DNA of 47,624 nucleotides. Origin: Fimenecus sp045543095. Its GTDB lineage: Bacteria; Bacillota; Clostridia; Oscillospirales; Acutalibacteraceae. The stretch covers positions 1 through 47,624 of the forward strand of contig JAZQMC010000027.1 of the NCBI GenBank assembly GCA_045543095.1, given 5' to 3'. Below the pieces are notes generated by a model. It was given only the letters and a program-made list of their open reading frames with translations. It searched no databases and was not told the DNA's origin. Shown piece by piece: positions 41,771-47,624 of this stretch (position 1 is the first letter of the stretch; every line of letters starts with the position of its first letter). A program made the position numbers and the translations under genes.

Positions 41771-42094
41771 ATGACATACGAGCAGGTTGTAGCAAAGGTT
41801 AAGACAAAGTTTCAGAATGCTGACGCATCAAATATCGACGGCGTTGTTGCTTTGCAGATTAACCTTGAAGGCAAAAATGTGAACGGCATTTTCTATATTG
41901 AAGTCAAAGACCACAATGTTAATGTTGAGCCTTATGAATACTATGACAGACACGCTATTGTTACAGTTAACCCAACAAACCTTTTAAAGCTTGTTGACGG
42001 TAAGCTTGACCCAATTGAAGCATATACAAAGGGCAAGGTTGCAATTGACGGTGACGCGGGTGCAGTGCTTACTGTAATTAATCTTGTGAAATAA
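41771..42094 (+). CDS. SCP2-like sterol carrier domain protein
   Basis: This 107-aa protein fits the small single-domain SCP2 family, with ALQINLEGKNVNGIFYIEVKDHNVNVEP, an AIVTVNPTNLLKLVDGKLDPIEAYTKGKVAIDGD core and a final LTVINLVK. SCP2 domains bind lipids or fatty acids in a hydrophobic tunnel; the bacterial ligand is unknown. The frame begins at a GTG (41762), but the ATG at 41771 lies 8 nt after AAGGAG and is preferred. It is a single-gene transcript with its own promoter and terminator. Confidence 0.85.
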   Translation: MTYEQVVAKVKTKFQNADASNIDGVVALQINLEGKNVNGIFYIEVKDHNVNVEPYEYYDRHAIVTVNPTNLLKLVDGKLDPIEAYTKGKVAIDGDAGAVLTVINLVK

Positions 42095-42110
42095 TTTTAT
42101 TTGCACATAG

Positions 42111-42146
42111 CAAAAGGAACAACTCGGTTGAGCTGTTCCTTTTTGT
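42111..42146 (+). terminator. Terminator between the SCP2-like gene and the convergent unknown gene
   Basis: A stem of 13 pairs with one mismatch (AAAGGAACAACTC / GAGCTGTTCCTTT) is followed by TTTTGTTTT. The A-rich left side suggests it can also act on the minus strand. Confidence 0.85.
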
Positions 42147-42147
42147 T

Positions 42148-42621
42148 TTATGTTATTATTTCAAAATCGGCACTTTCTCCCGCTATTCTTAATGAAATTG
42201 TGCCCTCACTTGCTTCAACTTCATAAACCTGATTTGGCTGATTAGGTGTAAACTCGTGCACTATTTCGTCATTAACCAACACTACAAATTTCATATTGCC
42301 TGAATTCAGCTTAAAATCCTTGACGAAGACTTGAAAGGTTTCACCCCAGAAATTTGTATTGTTGATTTCATAAACACCGCTGAATTCTTCAGAGGAATAA
42401 GTTTTTGCTTTTGTAATATTATTTGTCTTTTCCCAGACACCTTTACTGCCTATATCCATATTGATTATATTTTCATCGGTTATCGTTTGAAGTGAATATA
42501 CATCTGCACCGTTGGTATCTTCAAAATGTTCAAAATTGTCATTAGCGAGCATTACAATAACCACAAGAGCAAATATGATAACAACAGGTAAAGCGAGTAA
42601 ATTTTTGATTTTTATGTTCAT
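42148..42621 (-). CDS. Unknown membrane-anchored protein
   Basis: I do not recognise this 157-aa protein. It has a basic N-terminus and one hydrophobic segment (about 7-27), probably a signal anchor, then an extracytoplasmic, beta-rich domain with FSGVYEINNTNFWGETFQVFVKD and LVNDEIVHEFTPN, a lipocalin- or carbohydrate-module-like pattern that cannot be assigned. It lies 12 nt after the AIM24-family gene on the same strand, so it is probably co-transcribed with it. TAGGTAAT precedes the ATG. Confidence 0.75.
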   Translation of the reverse strand: MNIKIKNLLALPVVIIFALVVIVMLANDNFEHFEDTNGADVYSLQTITDENIINMDIGSKGVWEKTNNITKAKTYSSEEFSGVYEINNTNFWGETFQVFVKDFKLNSGNMKFVVLVNDEIVHEFTPNQPNQVYEVEASEGTISLRIAGESADFEIIT

Positions 42622-42633
42622 AAAATTACCTAC

Positions 42634-43362
42634 TTAATTACCACCTAAATTGATACTGAAGCCTCCGCCATTAGAATTGTTTGTTGCAGTTGGCATATAT
42701 GGAATAAGTGCTTCTGCAGTTTTCATAAGTGGCATTGTCTGTAACCAGATTCTGCCGGGGCCTGTAATTACTGTATTGAAAAATCCTTCGCCGCCAAAAA
42801 GCACATTTTTAGCACCTTTGATTGTTTGAATATCCATTGTACAGCTCTCACTCATTGCAGCGAGATAACCTGTATCAACAATAATGCTTTGTCCCGGTGC
42901 TAAATCGTACTCCTGACAATGACCGTCAATTTCAATGAATACAAGCCCGTTACCTGTGATTTTCTGCATTACAAAACCTTCACCGCCGACGAACCCCGCC
43001 CCTAACTTCTTTTGAAAATAAACCGACAAATCCAAGCCTTTTTCCATTGCTAAAAATCCGCGTTTCTGAACAATAATGCCGTTGCCCGGAGTTACTTCAT
43101 AAGGAATAATTGAGCCGGGAAAACTTGATGCAAAGGCTATCATTCCATTGCCACCTTGTGGGCTGTATTCGTTAAGAAATATCGACTCGCCTGCAAAAAT
43201 TCTGCCCAGTGCTTTTTTAAATCCACCGCCTGAATTCGTTTCCATTTTCATATTCGGGCTCATCCAACTCATTGAGCCACCCTCTGAACAAAGTGTCTGA
43301 CCCATTTCGGGGTAACAGATTACTACGGGCAAATGACCGCCTACGATTGAATAATTTAACAT
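42634..43362 (-). CDS. AIM24 family (TIGR00266) protein
   Basis: This 242-aa protein has a Gly-rich beta-helix-like pattern typical of the AIM24/TIGR00266 family: GGSMSWMSPNMKMET, GGGFKKALGRIFAGES, PGSIIPYEVTPGNGIIVQKRGFLA and GGEGFFNTVITGPGRIWLQTMP. The family is widespread in bacteria and fungi, with unclear function (mitochondrial architecture in yeast). The C-terminus is a Gly/Asn tail. A strong promoter lies at 43392-43421 and GGGAGGT precedes the ATG. Confidence 0.88.
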   Translation of the reverse strand: MLNYSIVGGHLPVVICYPEMGQTLCSEGGSMSWMSPNMKMETNSGGGFKKALGRIFAGESIFLNEYSPQGGNGMIAFASSFPGSIIPYEVTPGNGIIVQKRGFLAMEKGLDLSVYFQKKLGAGFVGGEGFVMQKITGNGLVFIEIDGHCQEYDLAPGQSIIVDTGYLAAMSESCTMDIQTIKGAKNVLFGGEGFFNTVITGPGRIWLQTMPLMKTAEALIPYMPTATNNSNGGGFSINLGGN

Positions 43363-43391
43363 AATATAACCTCCCTATTAATTCTAATTTA

Positions 43392-43421
43392 AGTATAACA
43401 TTATTTTAAAAATCAGGTCAA
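43392..43421 (-). promoter_or_regulatory. Sigma-A type promoter of the AIM24-family gene
   Basis: On the minus strand TTGACC and TATACT (preceded by TGT) are separated by 18 nt, about 30 nt before the ATG. Confidence 0.75.
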
Positions 43422-43542
43422 TAAAATACGACTAAAAACACAGCGGTAAAACTGCACAAAATAATATATAGTATAAAGTGCAAAGTGCACAAGACAAAAT
43501 GTTATTTTTCATCAGTTTATTTGAGAATGACCACTACATTGC

Positions 43543-43604
43543 AAATTGGGGTTTGTAGAAATGCAAAGTGCAAAATTAAGGGTCTGCGACGCGATTATAT
43601 AATT
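43543..43604 (+). repeat. Repeat module A, second copy
   Basis: AATTGGGGTTTGTAG, GCAAAGTGCAAAA and CTGCGACGCGATTATA occur in the same order as at 23303-23379. Here the module is followed by a different palindrome. Confidence 0.65.
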
Positions 43605-43608
43605 GGGT

Positions 43609-43698
43609 ATGTCATTCTGAGGAACGAAGTGACGAAGAATCTCTGTTGATTTAACATTTCACTTTGGTAGAGATTCTTCGCTTCGCTCATAATGACAC
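43609..43698. repeat. Palindromic MITE-like element (GTCATTCTGA type)
   Basis: Imperfect inverted arms of about 30 nt (TGTCATTCTGAGG...GAAGAATCTCT and AGAGATTCTTCG...ATAATGACA) flank a 24-nt centre. It is non-coding. With module A it fills the 399-nt gap between the AIM24-family gene and the ROK gene. No other copy is in this window. Confidence 0.75.
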
Positions 43699-43723
43699 AG
43701 ACCATAATCATCCCTACAAATTC

Positions 43724-43748
43724 AAAAAAGACCTTCGATTGAAGGTCT
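43724..43748 (-). terminator. Rho-independent terminator of the nagA-ROK operon
   Basis: A perfect 8-bp stem AGACCTTC / GAAGGTCT with a 4-nt loop is followed on the minus strand by TTTTTTGAATTT, just after the ROK stop. Confidence 0.9.
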
Positions 43749-43761
43749 TTCACAATAATAT

Positions 43762-45138
43762 TTAATTAATTCTAGGTAAACTTGCAGCTGCAACAGATTG
43801 TCCCACACGACGAGATTTTTCATCGGGAATATGGAGTTCAATCTTACTTGCAAGTTCAGGGAATTCCTTATCGAGAACTTCCTGTGCACGGGACAGAAGA
43901 ATCTGTCCGCCCTGCCCGGACGTAACTCTACCCATAATCAAAACGTGCTTGATGTCATAGAATTCGCTGTAATAAGCAATCGCATAACCAAAATAAGCAC
44001 CGATTGTGTCATAAATATCGGCTGCATTTTGGTCACCTTTTTCCATAAGGCCCTGAACAACCTTAAGTTTTTCTGCAGGTGAAAGATTCTCGTCGAGCTC
44101 AATTCCCGCATAAGGTGCAAGCTTGATTACACCATCCTGTGAGAAATACTTGACACCACAACCATAGTCACCTGACCATTCGTCAACCATTGCGTCAGTA
44201 TTAAAATCAACAGGAACGAATGCAAGTTCATTAAGCCAACCCGTAATATTGCCCTGTTGGTCGATATAGCCACCTGCTTCGCTCGTTCCCATTGCGATAC
44301 CTAAAACAGAGTCATCATTAAGGTCCATAGCACCCGCAAGAGCAGTAACATCACCGTCATTTGCAACAATAACCGGAATATCCTCGCCGATTTCCTTAGC
44401 TACGTCAAGATAGATGTTTTTAATTCTCTTATCAAAATCTTCTTTACCTACTTTAAGGAAAAGTGATGCTGCCATTGTTCTGTTTTCAATATAAACACCC
44501 GCTGATGAAACACCAATAGCATCAACTCTTGGCATTTTTGATGCAGCCGTTTTCATTGCTTCAAGAATTCCTTGATAGTGATATTCGGGGTCAGAATTGA
44601 GTTTGGGAAACCAAACTACCTCTTCTGAATAAATGCTTTCACCATCAACAACAGCACTTACTTTTCTGTCGCTACCACCTGCATCAAAACCAATACGGCA
44701 ACCATCAAGATGTCTGCCGACAGATTCTGCGATATAGTATTCTTCAGGAGCATCTTCCAATGAACAAATTACAACTTCAAACGGATGTTCAAAAACACCT
44801 GCCATATAATCCTCGTCAAATGCACGAATTCCATTAGGTGTATATGCTTCTTTGATTTTATTACCTACAACATCACTACCTGCAATAAAAACCTTGTAAC
44901 CACCAGCAATCCACAAAAGTGATTTTACTATTCTTTCAATGAAACGAAAGTTTTCTTCATCGTGACCTGTGCCATCGGGATAAATTCTTGTTTTATATGT
45001 ACTGATTTGTCCCTTATTTCTTTCGATTGCAACGATAACATCCTGACCATTTTCTTTTGTTGCCTCACGCATTTCACGAACAACAACTGATAATGGCTCA
45101 AATTTTGGGTCTAATTTTGCTTTTACCTTAAGATTCAT
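43762..45138 (-). CDS. ROK-like sugar kinase with long N-terminal extension
   Basis: This 458-aa protein has a ROK/hexokinase-fold kinase core from about residue 145 (IGFDAGGSDRKVSAVVDG), with IGVSSAGVYIENR, PVIVANDGDVTALAGA and GIAMGTSEAGGYID. About 145 residues of unassigned N-terminus precede it, and the usual ROK zinc motif CXCGXXGC is absent (only DYGCGVKYF is seen). It overlaps nagA by 11 nt, so it probably phosphorylates an amino sugar or related hexose, but it could be a non-catalytic regulator. The tight operon and shared terminator support a joint role in amino sugar use. Confidence 0.8.
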   Translation of the reverse strand: MNLKVKAKLDPKFEPLSVVVREMREATKENGQDVIVAIERNKGQISTYKTRIYPDGTGHDEENFRFIERIVKSLLWIAGGYKVFIAGSDVVGNKIKEAYTPNGIRAFDEDYMAGVFEHPFEVVICSLEDAPEEYYIAESVGRHLDGCRIGFDAGGSDRKVSAVVDGESIYSEEVVWFPKLNSDPEYHYQGILEAMKTAASKMPRVDAIGVSSAGVYIENRTMAASLFLKVGKEDFDKRIKNIYLDVAKEIGEDIPVIVANDGDVTALAGAMDLNDDSVLGIAMGTSEAGGYIDQQGNITGWLNELAFVPVDFNTDAMVDEWSGDYGCGVKYFSQDGVIKLAPYAGIELDENLSPAEKLKVVQGLMEKGDQNAADIYDTIGAYFGYAIAYYSEFYDIKHVLIMGRVTSGQGGQILLSRAQEVLDKEFPELASKIELHIPDEKSRRVGQSVAAASLPRIN

Positions 45139-46270
45139 ATTTAACCTCTCCTGCTATAATAGTTTTTTTAATTTCAAATTCATTATCTGTAATGATAATA
45201 TCTGCATCTTTGCCTGTTTCAAGTGAGCCTTTAATTTTTTCCAAACCAAGAACTGTAGCAGGGTTAAGAGATGCACAATTTACACATTCATAAAGAGGAA
45301 TATTGGAGTTTTCATAAACATTCCAAACACCTTTATTAAGTTGTAATACGCTGCCTGCAATTGTACCATCCTCTAACTTGCAGATTGTACCATCGTAAAC
45401 AATCTTTTGACCACCTAATGTATATTCACCTACAGGCAAACCACCTGCAGGTAAACAGTCAGTTATAAAGCAAAGCTTTCTGCCTTTAAGCTTCCATAAC
45501 ATATTATAAAGTGATTTATCGACATGAACAGTATCAACAATAAGTTCAACGCTAACATCACCATTAAGTGCTGCCCCAACAACACCCGGTGCACGATGAG
45601 TAAGTGGTGTCATTGCATTAAAAAGATGTGTAACATGCTTTACGCCTGCGTCAATACTCTTCATCGCCGTTTCATAATCGGCAGAAGTATGTCCCATAGA
45701 AACCACAACATCCGTATCACTACACATTTCACGAATTGCACTAAAATCTTCAGTGTCTGTTTCGGGTGCAAGAGTAATTGTTTTTATAACATCTTTATAT
45801 TCCTTAACAAAAGAAGCATCAGGTTTAAGTATGTATTTTGCATCCTGTGCTCCTTTTTTGCTTTCGCTTATAAAAGGTCCTTCGGCGTGACATCCTAAAA
45901 CAATACTTCCATCCCAATTTTTGCTTTCTTCTTTCAAAGCACGACAAACTTCAAGAGATTTACGAATTATACTCATATCCTCTGTCATAGTTGTAGGGAG
46001 ATAACCAGTAACACCGTTTGCAAGCAGACCTTTGGAAATTGTTTTTATGCTTTCTTCTTCACCGTCACAAACATCTTTACCAAGATAACCGTGAATGTGC
46101 AAGTCAATAAGACCGGGAGCAACATAACCACCGTTAGCATCAATAATCTCTGCATGTTCAGGAACCAACTCTTTAGTAACAACATCAATAATCTTATCGG
46201 TATAAAGTAAAGCATAATTTTCAACTATACTATCCTTAAGAATAATTTTGCCATTTACTATAGCTTTCAT
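45128..46270 (-). CDS. nagA: N-acetylglucosamine-6-phosphate deacetylase
   Basis: This 380-aa amidohydrolase converts GlcNAc-6-P to GlcN-6-P and acetate. Landmarks are LIDLHIHGYLGKDVCDG (His-X-His), GCHAEGPFI (Glu ligand), SMGHTSADYETA (His), THLFNAMTPLTHRAPGVVGAAL (His) and CFITDCLPAGGL (catalytic Asp). The frame opens at 46312, but the ATG at 46270 has AGGAAG upstream and is preferred. It is first in an operon with the ROK-like gene, behind the promoter at 46303-46331. No nagB is in the window. Confidence 0.95.
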   Translation of the reverse strand: MKAIVNGKIILKDSIVENYALLYTDKIIDVVTKELVPEHAEIIDANGGYVAPGLIDLHIHGYLGKDVCDGEEESIKTISKGLLANGVTGYLPTTMTEDMSIIRKSLEVCRALKEESKNWDGSIVLGCHAEGPFISESKKGAQDAKYILKPDASFVKEYKDVIKTITLAPETDTEDFSAIREMCSDTDVVVSMGHTSADYETAMKSIDAGVKHVTHLFNAMTPLTHRAPGVVGAALNGDVSVELIVDTVHVDKSLYNMLWKLKGRKLCFITDCLPAGGLPVGEYTLGGQKIVYDGTICKLEDGTIAGSVLQLNKGVWNVYENSNIPLYECVNCASLNPATVLGLEKIKGSLETGKDADIIITDNEFEIKKTIIAGEVKYES

Positions 46271-46302
46271 AAAAATATCACTTCCTTTACTCTTATAATT
46301 AA

Positions 46303-46331
46303 ATTTTATCAAAAATCTAAAGCAGTTTCAA
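46303..46331 (-). promoter_or_regulatory. Sigma-A type promoter of the nagA operon
   Basis: On the minus strand TTGAAA and TAAAAT (preceded by TGA) are separated by 17 nt, about 33 nt before the ATG. Confidence 0.8.
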
Positions 46332-46355
46332 TAGTATATTACCATATTATTGATA

Positions 46356-46396
46356 AAAAATAGCCCTCGTACGATTAAATACGGGGGTTATTTTTT
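46356..46396 (-). terminator. Terminator of the phosphotransferase gene
   Basis: A long stem (AATAACCCCCGTA / TACGAGGGCTATT, with wobble and one or two mismatches) is followed by TTTTTTATC on the minus strand. A-rich flanks make it possibly bidirectional. Confidence 0.8.
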
Positions 46397-46397
46397 A

Positions 46398-47339
46398 TCA
46401 GTATTTCATTTTTATCTTTTTCATCTCTTTTTTTAGTCGGGCAAAATTCAAATCTTCCCAAAGCGGTACAATATGACCACCTTTAAGTCTCATTGCCGCT
46501 TCAAGCATGGCACCATAATAGGCAACTCTAAAATCAGTAAATTCAGAGGCTTTGTATTTTCTTTTGTATGTTTCATACAGACCGTATGCATCACCCCACA
46601 TATTGCGAAGTTGAAACAAATCGTATTCTCTGTCTGCCCATATACTTCCACAAGGGTCAATAAAAGCAATAAGCTTAAAAGTTTTCGGGTCAGCCATTAT
46701 ATTCATTATATTAAGGTCTGCGTGAATAAGTACAGGTTTTGTTTGCTCTTGCGGAAGGTTATTGAAAAGCTCGGTGGCTTCATAAAGAAGCTTTATCTTT
46801 TTATTGCTGAATTTTCCGACATTTGCTAATTCTTTTAAAGCATTGAGCCAAGGTATCTGTTTTTCTTTTTTATAATATTCATACCAACTATCATAAATAG
46901 GGTTTGACAAAGAGCCAAATTTATCATTTGTAACACTATGCCATTCGAGCATACCCGAAATGACTTCATCGGCAAATTTTTGCTTTTGTGCTTTACTCTT
47001 TAGTAAAAAATTCGGCATCAGCACATTTTGTCCGTCAACAAAGCTCATTGCTAAAATTGCGGTGTTATCGTCTTCATAAGTAAAAAGAACTTCAGGCATT
47101 TTTACACTTGTGTTTTTAGATAAAAAATCAAGTTGCATAGCTTCTTCACGGTGCATTTCCTGAAGCTTATATCCCTTCACGGCAATAACCTCACCGTCAG
47201 CAAGAACAGTTTTATAAACCCTGCCGTAACTGCCACCACCGATGAACTTGAATTCAACAGCTTTCCTGTTAAGCTTTTCAAAAATAATGTCCGGCAATAT
47301 TGACAATAAATGCTTGTCGCTATTATCAAGAATTTTCAT
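46398..47339 (-). CDS. Aminoglycoside phosphotransferase/kinase-fold protein
   Basis: This 313-aa protein has the protein-kinase-like fold of the APH family. The nucleotide loop reads FIGGGSYGRVYK, the Lys is in IAVKGYKL, the catalytic loop is LIHADLNIMNIMADP (HXDXXXXN) and the metal-binding Asp is in AFIDPCGSIWADREYD. The family phosphorylates small molecules such as aminoglycosides, choline or fructosamines. Nothing here points to antibiotic resistance, and a metabolic substrate is just as likely. It has its own promoter and an AGAGGAAA ribosome binding site. Confidence 0.85.
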   Translation of the reverse strand: MKILDNSDKHLLSILPDIIFEKLNRKAVEFKFIGGGSYGRVYKTVLADGEVIAVKGYKLQEMHREEAMQLDFLSKNTSVKMPEVLFTYEDDNTAILAMSFVDGQNVLMPNFLLKSKAQKQKFADEVISGMLEWHSVTNDKFGSLSNPIYDSWYEYYKKEKQIPWLNALKELANVGKFSNKKIKLLYEATELFNNLPQEQTKPVLIHADLNIMNIMADPKTFKLIAFIDPCGSIWADREYDLFQLRNMWGDAYGLYETYKRKYKASEFTDFRVAYYGAMLEAAMRLKGGHIVPLWEDLNFARLKKEMKKIKMKY

Positions 47340-47383
47340 TTTTGGTTTCCTCTCAACTCACAAAATTCTTATTTATTGAACCA

Positions 47384-47411
47384 ATTATATCATTAAAAGA
47401 CAAAAAGTCAA
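47384..47411 (-). promoter_or_regulatory. Sigma-A type promoter of the phosphotransferase gene
   Basis: On the minus strand TTGACT and a perfect TATAAT (preceded by TGA) are 16 nt apart. It starts right behind the T-tract of the rRNA terminator. Confidence 0.8.
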
Positions 47412-47440
47412 ACAAAAAAGCACCCTCTTACGAAGGTGCT
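47411..47440 (-). terminator. Terminator of the rRNA operon
   Basis: A 9-bp stem AGCACCTTC / GAGGGTGCT (one G-T pair) with loop GTAA is followed on the minus strand by TTTTTTG. It lies about 75 nt after the mature end of the 23S gene. Confidence 0.88.
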
Positions 47441-47513
47441 TGATTTATGTACCCTGAAAACTGAACAAAGTTGAGGTGATGATGAGAAATTGTACATAGA
47501 AACCAAGAAATAA

Positions 47514-47624
47514 TGGTCAAGCCCTCGACCTATTAGTACTGGCAAGCTAAACACGTCACCGTGCGTACACCTCCAGCCTATCAACCATATAGTCCATATG
47601 GGGTCTTACTAGCTTATGCTATGG
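47514..47624 (-). rRNA. 23S ribosomal RNA, 3' end (partial)
   Basis: Read on the minus strand this is the conserved 3' terminal part of 23S rRNA, with GTTGATAGGCTGGAGGTGTA, then AGTACTAATAGGTCGAGG and a GGCTTGACCA end. The gene runs off the right edge of the window. The mature 3' end is placed near 47514 by comparison with the usual Gram-positive end and is approximate. About 73 nt lie between this end and the terminator at 47440, too little for a 5S gene. Confidence 0.95.

Noticed and set aside
46398..47339. Antibiotic resistance (aminoglycoside phosphotransferase) call
   Set aside because: Only the general kinase-fold motifs are present; nothing ties it to a known resistance enzyme.
47340..47513. 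5S rRNA or tRNA gene downstream of 23S
   Set aside because: The region is taken up by a terminator and a promoter, no cloverleaf or 5S-like sequence is seen, and the free space is about 73 nt.

Overview
The window is an AT-rich bacterial chromosome segment whose gene content points to an anaerobic, spore-forming member of the Bacillota, class Clostridia, most likely an Oscillospiraceae/Ruminococcaceae-type gut organism. The pointers are the spoIIGA-sigE sporulation pair, a BofC-like protein, YlbF and DUF5685 proteins, strong GGAGG-type ribosome binding sites, Gram-positive cell division genes (sepF, divIVA) and a family of CTCCCTC-rich palindromic repeats. No phage, conjugative, CRISPR or defence genes were seen. 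Almost everything is on the minus strand; the minus-strand 23S rRNA end at the right edge fits that orientation. The taxonomic call is inference; no search could be run.

Layout. 1-6 kb: a partial GPH-type sugar symporter (+) faces a minus-strand operon of a GlpA-like dehydrogenase, a GlpB-like flavoprotein, a DUF1667 protein and a GH29 alpha-L-fucosidase. 6-10.3 kb: sigE, spoIIGA, ruvX and a class A penicillin-binding protein. 10.5-13.5 kb: a small BofC-like gene (+) and a large GH63-like glycosidase (-). 13.6-17.3 kb: an operon metF, DUF5685, degenerate DnaJ/TPR protein, small membrane protein, radC. 17.5-22.4 kb: a three-gene NuoE/NuoF/(ferredoxin-NfnB-like fusion) complex that resembles the Sporomusa-type electron-bifurcating transhydrogenase. 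22.5-25 kb: a PHP hydrolase, a secreted or membrane-anchored metallophosphoesterase and a small XRE regulator, separated by repeats.

25.1-41.5 kb is one long minus-strand gene train in the order alpha/beta hydrolase, miaB, ylbF-like, mutS, DUF4279, mutL, miaA, HlyD-like, yggS-type, sepF, divIVA, lspA, rluD-like, HAD hydrolase and split transketolase. It combines tRNA modification, mismatch repair and cell division. 41.7-46.3 kb holds an SCP2-like protein (+), an unknown membrane-anchored protein with an AIM24-family protein, and a nagA/ROK operon for amino sugar use. The right end holds a phosphotransferase gene and the 3' end of a 23S rRNA gene that is followed by a terminator with no room for a 5S gene.

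The most notable signals are the Stn-like complex, the modular palindromic repeats (five CTCCCTC copies at four loci, plus other modules) whose inner hairpins differ in sequence but keep their pairing, and the rRNA operon that ends without 5S. Start codons were moved from the longest open frame wherever a good ribosome binding site favoured an internal start.
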